NCBI RefSeq assembly: GCF_000699445.3
Contig: NC_067198.1
Coordinates: 7,748,801 to 7,812,800 of the forward strand
Origin: Schistosoma haematobium
Lineage: Eukaryota; Platyhelminthes; Trematoda; Strigeidida; Schistosomatidae
Length of the DNA stretch: 64,000 nt
Direction: 5' to 3'
Numbering within the stretch: the stretch's first letter is position 1; each line of letters starts with the position of its first letter. A program made the position numbers and the translations under genes. This document shows, piece by piece, positions 31,718-43,000 of this stretch. The notes under the pieces were generated by a model. It was not told the DNA's origin. It made no database searches and worked only from the letters and a program-made list of their open reading frames with translations.

Positions 31718-32083
31718 CTAAATCTTGCTGCGTTGACATTGTAGGCAGCTTCGCGTCCATCGTCTTATATCAGAATTGATCTTTGGCCACACAAAACGCT
31801 CAGTAATCAATTTGGTTGTGGCTCTGATTCCTGGGTGAGAAAGGTCATGCAGTTGACGAAATACTTGTCGACGACAGGCTAGAGGGACGTGAGGGTGGTT
31901 GTTACCTGTTGAAACGTCGCAAATGATAGATGTATTTGAGAAAGGGATGGGTACTGGTTTAAGGTTCAAGTTAGACTTCTCCTGGCAGACCTTCAAATCT
32001 GTATCGTCTACTTGTAGTTTTGCGATTGTTTCTAGATTGATGTCTTGTTTACGTACCAGGGTATTTACGTCCTTACGTGACAA
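31718..32083 (-). CDS. pol: Integrase zinc domain, copy 2
   Basis: Identical to 26539-26904, including the in-frame TAG that cuts the polyprotein. Confidence 0.82.
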   Translation of the reverse strand: MSRKDVNTLVRKQDINLETIAKLQVDDTDLKVCQEKSNLNLKPVPIPFSNTSIICDVSTGNNHPHVPLACRRQVFRQLHDLSHPGIRATTKLITERFVWPKINSDIRRWTRSCLQCQRSKI

Positions 32084-32087
32084 TGCG

Positions 32088-32492
32088 TCAGCTACGACGT
32101 TGGTGTATCCTTTGACAAATTGGATATCTGTCGTAAACTGGGAAATGTAATCCAGTTGTCGTGCCTCGCGAGGTGTGTCGGTCGTACGAAGTGTTGAATG
32201 CGTAACATAAAGGTTTGTGATCGGTCATGATGGTGAAAGTTCGTCCTTGTAGTAAGAAGTTAAAGTGTTTAACGGCTAAGTAGATAGCAAGTAACTCCCG
32301 TCCAAAAGTACTATAGCGTTCCTGGGCTGGTGACAGTCTTTTGGAGAAAAACGCTATGGGAGTAGTCATGTTGTTTACCTGTTGTTGTAATACTGCCCCG
32401 ACGGCTTTTTGAGATGCATCCGTACACAGAATTAAGTGTGTTGTGGGGTCAGTATTTAGATGTTGTAGTATGGTGGCATTAGCTATCATCAA
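32088..32492 (-). CDS. pol: RNase H, copy 2
   Basis: Same RNase H sequence as copy 1 (TDASQKAVGAVL, TDHKPL). It is a separate ORF here because a G run at 32522-32526 has four G instead of five, shifting the upstream frame. Confidence 0.8.
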   Translation of the reverse strand: MMIANATILQHLNTDPTTHLILCTDASQKAVGAVLQQQVNNMTTPIAFFSKRLSPAQERYSTFGRELLAIYLAVKHFNFLLQGRTFTIMTDHKPLCYAFNTSYDRHTSRGTTTGLHFPVYDRYPICQRIHQRRS

Positions 32493-32758
32493 CTTTGCTT
32501 TTTCGAATGCTGTTTTGGCGTCAGGGGTAGGTTGAATGTCTGATTCTTTTCCCTCTTCGTACCATTTTTGTCGGTTTTTAGCAGATCGGTTAATGGCTGT
32601 AACACTTCAGCACAACGTGGTAAGAAGCCGCGATAAAAATTACACATACCGAGGAAGCGTCGTAATAACTTCACAGAGGTTGGTTCGGGGTAGTTAGCGA
32701 TATCTTCAAATTTCGTCTGAAGTGGTTTGATCCCTTGTGAGTCGATGTAATGTCCCAA
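32489..32758 (-). CDS. pol: RT thumb/connection, copy 2
   Basis: Same start (MGHYIDSQGIKPL) as copy 1. It ends early after the four-G run; the last residues are out of frame. Confidence 0.78.
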   Translation of the reverse strand: MGHYIDSQGIKPLQTKFEDIANYPEPTSVKLLRRFLGMCNFYRGFLPRCAEVLQPLTDLLKTDKNGTKREKNQTFNLPLTPKQHSKKQS

Positions 32759-32763
32759 AAACT

Positions 32764-33573
32764 CTAAGGCTGCGACTGCGAATATGCATTTCGAAGGATT
32801 GATGACAACACCATGTTTTTAAAACGATCAAAAAGGATCTGGACATGTTGGATGTGCTCTTCTAAAGATGAGCTTGCAATCAGAACATCGTCGATGTAGG
32901 CAAACACGAAATCAAGGCCTCTTGTTACGTTATCCATAAAGCGTTGGAATGTCTGCGCAGCGTTTTTCAGTCCGAATGGCATCCTTAGAAACTCAAACAA
33001 ACCAAAAGGTGTGATTATGGCTGTTTTCTCGATGTCTTCTGGTGCCATCGGAATTTGGTGGTATGCGCGCACGAGTTCAAGTTTCGAGAAGATGCATTTA
33101 CCATGTAAATTTAACGAGAAGTTATGTATATGAGGGATAGGGTACCTATCAGGGATGGTTTGATTATTCAGACTGCGATAGTCACCACACGGACGCCAAT
33201 CTTGGTCTTTCTTTGTTACCATGTGTAACGGCGAGGCCCAAGGGCTGTTGGATGGTCTGATAATACCAAGCTGCATCATATGTTCGAATTCTCTTTTAGC
33301 TACTTGCAACTTGCTTGGCGGTAGTCTTCTCGCCCTGGCGCTAATAGGTGGACCGGTGGTAATGATGCGGTGTTGCACCTGATGTGGATTACATTCCTTT
33401 TGATAATCTGATTTCGTGATGCATCCGTATTCTGACAGAATGTCGTTGGAAACGTTGTTCGCAGGTTTCATTATCCGTACACCATGGATTTCATAGTCGT
33501 TGGAAGGTGTACCATCTACCTGTAAACGTGTGTTTGCGTCGATTAATCTCTTCTTGGTCATATCTACTAACAA
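32764..33573 (-). CDS. pol: Reverse transcriptase palm/fingers, copy 2
   Basis: Identical in translation to 27586-28395, including Glu in motif A, YIDD at 226-229 and the same terminal frameshift in the A run. Confidence 0.85.
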   Translation of the reverse strand: MLVDMTKKRLIDANTRLQVDGTPSNDYEIHGVRIMKPANNVSNDILSEYGCITKSDYQKECNPHQVQHRIITTGPPISARARRLPPSKLQVAKREFEHMMQLGIIRPSNSPWASPLHMVTKKDQDWRPCGDYRSLNNQTIPDRYPIPHIHNFSLNLHGKCIFSKLELVRAYHQIPMAPEDIEKTAIITPFGLFEFLRMPFGLKNAAQTFQRFMDNVTRGLDFVFAYIDDVLIASSSLEEHIQHVQILFDRFKNMVLSSILRNAYSQSQP

Positions 33574-33877
33574 ATTGTAGGCACTGAGGAAATCAGCTCC
33601 GAGGATGGGTCGTTTGACTTGGGCAACTATGCAAACCCATGTGAATCGTCTTCGGAGTCCGAGGTCTAATATAAGAGATTGCTCTCCGTAAGTTTTGATA
33701 ATTGGTTCGTCAGCCGCAATGAGAGACAGCTTAGTATTTTTTGTTTGTTGTCTTCAGGAGAGGTGAAGTGGGATAATGCTAATTTCTGCTTCTGTGTGGA
33801 CTAAAAATCCGAGCCAGAAATTCGATCCCTGATGTAAAAGAGGCGGCTAACTTGTTAGCCAGTAACAGACGCCCCCA

Positions 33878-34774
33878 TTACTGCCTGGCCGGCTCGTTTC
33901 CCTGATAATCTGGCTTGTTTGTCGTAAAGTTGCACGGTTTAGTGCAACGACGTGCTTCCTCTCCATAATTCGAGTGATACCAACAAATATCAGCTGCCCG
34001 TTTGGATGACCTAGTGCGAGGTCTGGACCTTGATCGCTTTCTCGAGATCGATCTGGCAGGACGAGAGTGAATCGTGGCAATGGTCGCCTGCAACGATGCT
34101 ACTTGCTGAGTTAAGTGTGCTATTTGCTGCTGAATGTCCAGAGGGGGGTTCATCGTGTCTCTACTAGAGGTTTGTAGTGCATTCAAACACCGACTGTCGG
34201 GATAAATCTCCATCATCTTGTCTGCCATATCAGCTAGATCGTCGAGATTGACGGAAGTTCCTGATACGCTGAGAATTTGGGTGACGTTCTGTGGTAAACG
34301 TTGAAACCACATCTGTTTAAGTAATGCGTCGTCTACCTTATATGACCCTGCTAAATGTTTCATATGCCGGAGTAATTGCGAGGGTCTCTTGTCCCCCAAT
34401 TCGCAAGACATTAGCAACTGATACAGTCTTCTCTCGTCTGAAACCGAGGTGCGTTGGATTACGGCTGTCTTTATCTTATCATAAGGTTCTGATTCTGATA
34501 CATGGTCGATCAAGTCTCCTACTTCAGCAGAAATCTCTATGGGGAGTGCGCCAACTACATTTGCATACTTTGTTGCCTGTGATCGTATGCCTCGTCTCAT
34601 AAATAATGCGTCGACTTGTGCAAACCAGATTCTGGGATTATTTACACTGTACGTTGGTAATCTTAACTCTGAAATTGCGTTGATCGAGTTTAAAGAATTA
34701 TCTTCTGGTTGTGAAGAGTTCAAGGGATTGGTCAGTGGACTATCTATATCTATGAGTTTACCAGGAGAGTTCAT
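33878..34774 (-). CDS. gag: Gag, full length, copy 2
   Basis: The most complete gag in the window: from MNSPGKLID (34774) through capsid blocks, Arg/Ser linker and CWYHSNYGEEARRCTKPC zinc motif to a stop at 33878-33880, 298 codons. The frame is open further upstream, into the LTR (possible ATG at 34912), but MNSPG is the likely start because the upstream part is AT-rich leader. One substitution versus copy 1 lies near 33885 (Gly for Asp in the overlapping frame). Confidence 0.85.
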   Translation of the reverse strand: MNSPGKLIDIDSPLTNPLNSSQPEDNSLNSINAISELRLPTYSVNNPRIWFAQVDALFMRRGIRSQATKYANVVGALPIEISAEVGDLIDHVSESEPYDKIKTAVIQRTSVSDERRLYQLLMSCELGDKRPSQLLRHMKHLAGSYKVDDALLKQMWFQRLPQNVTQILSVSGTSVNLDDLADMADKMMEIYPDSRCLNALQTSSRDTMNPPLDIQQQIAHLTQQVASLQATIATIHSRPARSISRKRSRSRPRTRSSKRAADICWYHSNYGEEARRCTKPCNFTTNKPDYQGNEPARQ

Positions 34775-34883
34775 GATGGCAAAAACAAAAAATATGATGT
34801 CGTGCCAAGTGATAATAATTATTAAAAAACGTAGATACATATAGTAAATGTCTATAAAAAATAATCGAGGCTCACCAAATAAT

Positions 34884-35420
34884 TGTGGTGGACCAAAATG
34901 TATAATAACCAAAAATTAGCGATAAAGTTATTACGTCCAAAAGTTAATGCAACAATAACAATTCATAAATTAGTAACACAAATTAAAAGTTCAGGGACGT
35001 TGCTTAAATCAGCTAGTTGTTGCGTATTCTGTTGAGTTTTGGTCCCAAAAATCCACAATTATAAATGAGTAATAATTCCAATGAGGTAAATATGACTCCA
35101 GTAAGTTCCTTTGACGTAGAGTGTAATAGAAATGGCACAGCAGTCTAAAATGTGGATAATATTTGGTTTAGAATGCGATTAGCTCGATAACGCGTGAGAA
35201 TAGAACAAGGAGCGTGTGTGTGTAATAGTGTATTTGCGAACAACCAAAAGTGTGTCACGCTACATTAGTATCACAACGGAAAAAGTCTTCAAGGTCATTG
35301 ACTAAAACAACATGTACAGTCATTTAATGATGAATGTACATACAATGAGAAATTGACAAAGCAAATACAAATAATATTAAAGACTATTTACAAAATAAGC
35401 TTGTCAGTCATATCTCCACA
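34884..35420 (-). repeat. LTR 3 of the dimer (outer 5' LTR)
   Basis: 537 bp, TGTGGTGGACC...TCTCCACA on the plus strand, followed directly by CATG. Confidence 0.92.
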
Positions 35421-35424
35421 CATG

Positions 35425-36263
35425 CTTAACAAAAGACGTCTCAGCAAAAAATGTTGCCGTAGTGTTCCTTGACAGAGGATTTCTAATTTTGATGTGCCTT
35501 CTACAGCCACTTCCGACAGAGGTTCACACCTCAATGAATTTACACGCATTTCAGGAATCCATCACATCACTACAACTACATACCATCTAGCAGCAAATGG
35601 ACCAGGGGAGCGATTCCACAGACAACTGACAAGCATAGTGATGGTACAACCTTATGTAACCATTAGGGGCGAATTCCTGCCTCGGATTTTATTTTAGAAT
35701 ATACTCTACAATTAAAGAGGACCTCTAATGCACATCTGCGCAGTTCGTTTATGGAACTACTTCAACATTACCTGGTCAACTAGTGATGCATATTGGCATA
35801 TCTCTATGTACGAATCCCACTTCCTTTTATGAAAGACTAATGAGCCATATGAATAACATCAAGCCTATTGCACCTTGAACCGTTTTATGAACAGTACAAA
35901 TTAGCAAGCATCTAGATACATGCGAATTTACAATTGTTCGAGTTGACTACGTCAGGCGTCCTTTACAACACGCTTATGAAGGACTTTATGAAGTATTAGG
36001 GGGGCAAGCAAAATATTTCATAATAAAAAAGAATGGGAAAATAGGCAGTTTGGATTGACAGGATGAAATCTTCGCTTGTAGTGTCTCAAACACATGACAG
36101 CCTCAAGACATCTAAAGACGGCAGCCATTGCACGACACAGCTTCCTGCGTTTTCAGCCAATTTTTCACTTACTTTTGCGAAATCAACACCTCCTACAACG
36201 GATGAAGCTAATGTTACAGCTCCCACAAAGTTAGTTTCTAATTCCACCACTTTACCCATTTAG
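35425..36263 (+). pseudogene. Second half of integrase and tail (old element)
   Basis: Right after the CATG duplication the plus strand reads LTKDVSAKNVAVVFLDRGF. This is the region that follows the split point of the core, in the same frame as the left half once the insert is removed. The ORF 35494-35697 has TSDRGSHL (second catalytic Asp) and AANGPGERF (third catalytic residue, E). C-terminal domain remnants (LYEVLGGQAKYFIIKK-like) lie near 35970-36050. The Thr/Ser-rich tail 36063-36263 ends the element. Several frame breaks are present. Confidence 0.75.
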
Positions 36264-36430
36264 AAAAAACCCATAGAAGTAGACAGGTACATAGTTCCAA
36301 ACATTACGTTGGATTCATTACTAAATCTTCCTTCTATCACTTTTTGTGCTGAGAGTAAATGTTTATATACTAGCAGAGTTGCTAGCATTTGCTGGGTTTT
36401 TTTATGCACGCCGACATTTTTCATACTTGT

Positions 36431-37075
36431 TTACTGTGTATTTCGTCTAATCGTCCAGTTTTGGCCAGTATGCGTACAGCGTGCAATCGATCTCATTCGG
36501 ACTATTCCTGGATGTTCGGTATGGAAGAGTTTGAGCACCATCTTCCGTAATTCTTGTGGTATCACCGCACGTTGCTCAAACACAGGGCATTCTCCAACTA
36601 TGCACAGAGATTGCAGCCGTTGAAATGAGTGTTCAAATTCTTCATCTAAAGACAATACCCATTTATTTTAAAGGTAATGAACCGCCCGCTAAAACGTTCA
36701 GTCTCTCCATAGGACATCTGTTACTTGACAAGCCGTTATGTGGAAGGCTCTCACTGAATCCATTAAACTGTTGTTTGTGTGATCTGTAGTGGAAATCACA
36801 ACAACAACAACAGAATTCTCGTTAGCGTTAGGGCAATTTCTTATTAAGCGAGACAGGGCGTCTGCCTGGCAATACTGAATGACAAAGTCATAACCTGGAA
36901 GTGTTATCGCGAGTACGATGGTATTCCAGACTTCGAGCCAAAAACTGCCAGAAGGGCTTGTGGTCAATCAAAAATGTAAAATTTCTGCCATAAAGTATTT
37001 TGTGAAAACGGCGAACAAAAGAATAACCGCCAGCGCCTTTTTCGATTTGACCATAACGTTTCTCTGCAGGTGTTA
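36431..37075 (-). pseudogene. RNase H-integrase fragment of another Gypsy element
   Basis: Minus-strand frames give, in pol order, PAEKRYGQIEKG and FHKILYGRNFTFLIDHKP (RNase H, 37106-36888). Then YDFVIQYCQADALSRL (RNase H end, 36967-36698) and VIPQELRKMVLKLFHTEHPG (integrase zinc domain, 36655-36431). The coding style differs from both CsRn1-like elements and from the 5.2-kb element, so it is a fourth Gypsy lineage. It starts next to the LTR at 37080 with gag, protease and RT missing. Confidence 0.72.
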
Positions 37076-37079
37076 GTGG

Positions 37080-37465
37080 TGTAGTAGCATTGGACCCCAA
37101 GCACATGACTTTGAACCGAGCATACAGTTACTAAAAAGATTCATATTGAACAAGTAACATGAAGAAAAGGTAACGAAGGGAGAGTGCGGGAATAATAAAT
37201 TCAATTCAACCGGGTGACATGGCTCAGACTCAAAGACATTGTCATTCTGTATAACCTGTCTTTATTCACTTTAAGTATATTATTCTATCTTCGGTCTATA
37301 CGTGTTCCTCAATAGTACTGAGTATCGTATTGCCTATTGTCACGATACGATAACTCACTGCAGACAACGATGTGAATTCCACGTAGGATCAAGACATATC
37401 TACAATTTTAGGATTTGGTCTGTTATCAGAATAGTACTAAAAACGAACAAGACCATATTTCTGCA
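37080..37465 (-). repeat. LTR-like repeat, copy 1
   Basis: Aligns over its length with 39668-40045. Both start TGTAGT and end CTGCA/CTACA, with shared blocks TGGCTCAG, TCATTCT, TCTTCGGTCTA/TCTTCAGTCTA and TAGTACTAA. The copies are strongly diverged, and orientation is assumed from the adjacent minus-strand pol fragment. Confidence 0.6.
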
Positions 37466-39667
37466 TTGGTAAGCCCGACTAAACATATGAAGACTATATT
37501 AGTCCTCATTTTGACTTTAGGTTTCTCGATCGATTTTTACTTATGTTAACCCATTATTCTATTAGTCCCCAGAATAAAGCTCACATGTATTATCGCACTT
37601 CAATGTTGATTAGTACTCATAACTTACGAGCTCGATCGATACTAATGACAGCTCATCTGTATTAATTCTTACCCACGATGGTTTAGTGACAAAACTTAGT
37701 ACCATTTACATGCTTCAGTGAAATAAACTTGTCAAAACATCAAGCACTAGCGAGTACGACATTTACAAGACGTAAAAAGATATTGGTTAGCAACGTGAGC
37801 AAGGACTGAATGGTTATGTGGACGTAATTCTTCATATTGTTTTTTCACCTAACATTTTACTCTATTTTAAACTATGAACTGTCACCTAATATCTTTTTGT
37901 CCGACCATTATGTGCCTAATTTTTAATATCTGAGTTCCGTTGACAAACAACAAGGACAGTACTCCAGAAACTTACGGATAATGGATTTTTTAAAAATCTA
38001 CCAGACACACCCAGAAACGGGTCGAAATACTGAGTGTTCAATCCGTTTCCTTCTGGACCATTACAACTTGTCATGACCGGTCTTATGTACATCAAGTCTA
38101 TTGCATGATCTAACTACTGAAAATGATCCAGAAGAGTCTTGACATTTTGCTGGATGACTTACCGTTTTTGTACTTAATGTGTATATATTTTCACCTAGAC
38201 TAAGCGTATATATATTTCGTACGAACCACTTCCGAAACGTCTTCGGTATGAGATATAGTTAACAGCTTCATACCACAACATACTACTATGAAAGTGTGTT
38301 GTTACAGACGAAGCCTGTTAATTTCAAAAATTATTTAACCTTTCTTATTTCAAATCACCTTTGTCACGTGTTTACGAGTGTCACTAAGCTAACTACAGTA
38401 ACTTGTTATGAAAACTCTATATTATAGTGTGTTGCGCTACCACTAGCTCCTTTAGCAAACATCTTTAAACCTCGCCAGTCTGATTAGAGTCTTATCAACG
38501 CAATCATGTATGCAAATCATCAGTATAAACAGTCAAGCAAATCTCCTGCAAACCGGAAACACTGTCGACGTTATCCCAACACTGACTACGGTCCAAGTCA
38601 TTATCATAGACATGAGTTGGGAGTTGTACTCCCCCTGGTTTCAACTTATATTTTCCATGATAATCACATGAGCATCAGTCACTATTTGTCATCTTGTTAA
38701 GACTTGTCTAGTCGAAAGCATCTTTCATCACCACAGCACCTATATGTGTGACAAATTTGCTGTGTTGATTTCCACAACCTATATTCACTTAATTTCAAAT
38801 AAGTCGTTTTCTACCTTGTGCGAAACTCGATAAATGCAATTAACTTATATGCACCATCAGCCAGTAGGTGTGAGTATAAACAACACTGAGTCTAGAACAT
38901 GTCTCTCATGAATGCACTCATGTTTAACAAATTGCTTTTAGCTATCCGTCAAAAATGCACACAACTACCACTATTTTCACGTAAAAGAATTTTTAATAAC
39001 CAATTATACGTATTGGTAGTATTACTAAATTCTATCACAGGTAACTAATGGTGAGGTGGATGAAATCTCTCACTAACTAAATAAACCGTATAAAACTTAA
39101 CAAACTCACTGGAACACTAGTTGGAACTGTTCTTCTCCATAATCATACCTTTGTTCCTTCAGAAAGCCTGCTAATACAGATGGAATAAGAAATGAACTCA
39201 TTTGGACGGCGTATTGGCATAAGCGTTATTCAAATTGATAATTCAAGCCAAAAAATGATACCATTATCGATATTTCTATAATGTTGGTTGTTTTCACTAA
39301 TTCTAAACACAAAGTACTTGTACTACCTATAAGTTAAGCTATCAACCAACGGTTAATACTACTCATGTTAGTGCGACTTATTAATATATTTCTATACGAA
39401 ATCATTCTTAATTATTATAGTCCTAGTTTGTTTAGTTCTTAACTAATCTTGGTCTGAATTTCATTTCGCGTGTGTTAAGAGTAAAACCAAATATTTTGAA
39501 ACTACTATATGTATTACTCGATCAGCTGATATCGCTTTCTTTATGATTTATCTTTCAGCTTATCAATACGAGGAGGATTCTTATTATTTTCGGTAACCTC
39601 CGGCGCGTGATAATCCTACTGGATTTAGTATCGAATCAACGTGACGTTGATTCTGGTGGTAGAGTAG
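37466..39667. other. 2.2 kb between two LTR-like repeats, undecoded
   Basis: No pol or gag motif is recognised. The ORF at 38506-38700 is short and featureless. It may be a non-autonomous element interior or unrelated sequence. Confidence 0.4.
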
Positions 39668-40045
39668 TGTAGTGGCATTTGACCCGAACCACACGGCTTT
39701 TGAAGTCGGGCATATAATTTCTGAAATAACTTGTATTCAACAATTGACATGAAGAGGAGGTTGATTATGGAGAACGCGAGAAACGTAATTCAATAAATCG
39801 GCCGGCATGGCTCAGCCTCGCAGGCGTGGTCATTCTTGTGTAATTTGTCTCTTCTATTCACAATAAATTTGTAGTCCTATCTTCAGTCTAAATGTGTTCT
39901 CCAACATATGTTGGTGATTCTTACGATAAAACGAGTCAGCCTAGACAATTATGTGATCTTAAACATTAGGCAATGATATCTACGATCTTGAGATTAGATC
40001 TATTATTAGAGCAGTACTAATAACGAAGTAGACCTTAGTTCTACA
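39668..40045 (-). repeat. LTR-like repeat, copy 2
   Basis: 378 bp related to 37080-37465 (386 bp). See that entry. Confidence 0.6.
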
Positions 40046-43000
40046 AATTCATGTACAACGTGCGAACAGTGAAATAGTTACAGTTACTCTCGAATATCAA
40101 CTCGCAATAAATGTCAAAACAGCGCCACTGGTACATTTCGAATTAGGCAAAAGCCTGATGCTACTAATATCTAACCTGTAGCCACTAAAAATCGACTACG
40201 CATCCTTACACTAGTTTAAGGGGACTTAGTAATAAAATGGTAGGGTCAGAGATGTGTTTCTTGCTAGAACTTCTAATTGAACCTGGATCTCCTCTGATGT
40301 TACGGACGATAGAGTGATAACACAAATTGTGACACTACTCAGATGTGACTGAGAACACCGAATAAGTAACAGAATATTTATCTACGTTTCCAAGAGCTTT
40401 AAAGCTACGATACCTCCTGCTATTAAATCAGCTCAGCTACCATAGTCCTATCACTGCTAACTCAACGAGCACTCAATTAGAGGAATAAACCACCTCAATA
40501 GAAATTACACACATGGGGGGAAGACATTCGAGGTGATATTGTCACCACTTCACTTGGATTTTGTTCCGATACTTCTAGCTAGCGACTTCAGCAACCGATT
40601 GGTAGGTCTCAATGAGGAGTATGTGGGACCTTCAGAATGACTTCACAAACGACTCGGCGCTGATACGCAATCATCGGTCGCATTTATTATGATTCCAAGC
40701 AAGATACTACAGTGTGAACTGTCTTTAGGCCAAGCTAAATAAAGAAGCTAAACTAAGGACATCACGGTGGATTTATAGCCCAACGGAAAATTATAGATGT
40801 CATCATAGTAGAATCGGGGGAAGTCTTTAATGTCCAGTTTGCCATAAGGTTAAACCAAGCACTTACAACTGAAGAACACTCTTCTACTGGCCTGGAAAAC
40901 ATTCACCCAACCTCCAATTTAGTACTGAGAACAATTTCGTCCCTTCAGCCAGACAAGTCATCGAGATATAACAACATAGAACTCAAAGTTGTATAACGAT
41001 GAACAGAGGCTATCATAACATTTAGATATGTGACTTGTTCCATCAACCCCCTAAACAGTCAAACTGGGGGCAATCTCCCTATAATCTTCAGAGGAACAGA
41101 CAAGAAAGACATGGCTCGTTGCAAGTAATCACGTCATCCCCGATATTGCTCAAGGTTTAGGTTTAGGAGCAGTCGGTCGGCGGCTAAGTAAAGGAATATA
41201 CGGGCCATGGAGCTCAAACACAGAGTTTGGAAAGTAGGGTTTCGGAGTTTCATCACCGGCTAAAACATCTGCAATCAACAAGTACCAGGGCACGTAGTAA
41301 TAATTGACTTTGCAAATGAATCCAAAAGTTTACCACATTTGTTTTACAATAAAAAGATTTCTGGTTGGATTATCCTAGCTTACTCCTCCCAGAGCTCTCA
41401 AGCCAATTTTAGGGGCAAATATTCCATACTAAGGTAGGCAGGGAGTACTGCCACACTAGGACTCCAGCACCCACAGTCCCATGGGGAACTACTTCAAGTC
41501 CATTCTCTTGATTACGTCCATGAATTGTTCCTTATATAAAATTGGCTTGCTGGTGTACATTCACGTTAATTATGTCAAGTTCTGGAAAGGGGTAAACTTG
41601 CGTTCGAAAAAGACACCAAGTTAAAAGAACGTCAGGAAAATAGTTTAAAATTCAGCCTTTCCAAATGCCACGCTATGGACTTTAAACCTCACATTACACA
41701 AACGACCTGCATGTTTCGTAACTATCCTCTTCCAGATTTATCCGCTTGACAAACACGTATTCACCCATGTATTATCGTCCCACATTTGATCAGCCGTCTG
41801 ATGTGTTTCGTAAATTACGACGGTTATCACTGCTGCACATCAGCAACTACTTCTTATGCTTCCCATCTCTGTTTACCCTCTGAATCTTTTAGTTTCGTCT
41901 TTTCAAATATTACAAGATACGCAAGTCCATTAATATATATCCAATTGACTAAGATTAATGAAGTCGAGTGGTTAGACTATCACTAATTGTACATTAACAA
42001 ATACATGGATACATACCGAATCAAAGAAAGTGAGCGCAAAGAAATCAGCCAGCCGAGTGACTGGACTGCGAACCATTTAATTTTCCGAAAGATCTGGAAG
42101 CGTAACGAAACAGAAAATATCATGTGCATAGGTGAAAAATGGTTTATATAAGCAAATGACGGGAACACTGAATACCGGTTCAATCACTAAACCTTTATCC
42201 ATTAAAGTAAAGGCATCTTTGAGGTGACCTGGTGGCTCACAGTGGACATCCTCTAAAATACCAACCTAAGTTTAAGAGGAAAATTTACCTGTTCTTAAGG
42301 ACTAAGGATAATATCTTACAACGATTTGCCGATTTCTTTTTCCCCAATTATCGTTGATATACCTAGGTTCCTGCCTGAAAGTGTTGCTGATCAACTGTTA
42401 ATAGACACGGAAGGTCGTTGATGAAACGCTTCTTTTATTTCATCTACAACCATTTGAACCACTTGAACTCACTACAAAGACATTGAGCATTAGAAATATT
42501 TTGAAGTTTCGTTATCATGGTTACAAGGGCGCCCGTTTCAAAAGGGATTTTGTAATACTAACATGGTAAGATAGGGACGAACTTTAATTTGAAATCTTTG
42601 ATTGATTAGTCGTTTGGATCTATACATCCAATTAAGCATTTGCAGTTGGCTAGAATTAAATCAAGCTGAGAATGTACACGCATCTCTTCGGGTTATTTAC
42701 TCCATCAGCAATTCCAGTCAACTAATATAGTTTCTCATTACAATCTACTTCTATTTTTGATTACAAAATAATCTTAATCTGGGGCTTGTGTTATTGCTGA
42801 TTGTTACCTTTTGCGCTTTTTAGTAAATGTAAGTGCATATGCACTTACAATATTGTTCTCTTGTTGGGTCGTCGATCAACTTCTTTGTTCTTTTTTCCAG
42901 CCCTCACAAATGCTACTCTGCATACTCCCCTAGTGTATACCAAGTACCACCTGGCTAGACGTGAACCGCTTCATATGGTCAGAATGAGAAGTAAGAATTT

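Larger units (their letters stand above)
24524..35420 (-). mobile_element. Head-to-tail dimer of a CsRn1/Boudicca-like LTR element
   Basis: Three LTRs (24524-25060, 29704-30239, 34884-35420; 537, 536, 537 bp) alternate with two internal regions (25061-29703 and 30240-34883). All are on the minus strand, so the central LTR is shared. The outer flanks carry the 4-bp duplication CATG (24520-24523, 35421-35424), so the whole array occupies a single insertion site in the integrase of an older element. Each repeat unit is 5180 bp. The copies differ by about one substitution and a few one-base homopolymer indels. They share the same inactivating lesions, which implies duplication after death of the element. 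The gag CHCC motif and coding layout place it in the CsRn1/Kabuki/Boudicca clade. Confidence 0.92.
20360..36263 (+). mobile_element. Old CsRn1-like Gypsy element carrying nested insertions
   Basis: A degenerate plus-strand element begins with an LTR (20360-20785). It shows, in order, gag zinc-motif remnant, protease, RT, RNase H, integrase zinc domain, first half of integrase core (ends 24523), then second half of integrase core and C-terminus (35425-36263). Two later elements split it: a 1.1-kb gag-bearing element at 22597-23693 and a 10.9-kb dimer at 24524-35420. Most of gag is missing, since only about 280 bp separate the LTR from the zinc motif. No 3' LTR is recognised. The coding style resembles the younger dimer element (FxxHx9CxxxC gag motif, similar integrase), placing both in the CsRn1/Boudicca clade. 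Confidence 0.75.

Noticed and set aside
24524..35420. Infectious retrovirus (envelope gene)
   Set aside because: No envelope-like ORF with signal peptide and membrane segment follows integrase; the space to the LTR is short and non-coding.
36063..36263. Independent small gene
   Set aside because: Position and Ser/Thr/Pro-rich composition match the C-terminal tail of the old element's pol, parallel to the tail of the dimer element.
38506..42183. Short ORFs at 38.5, 41.8 and 42.0 kb
   Set aside because: Under 70 codons, no motifs, no splice context; expected by chance in this length of AT-rich DNA.
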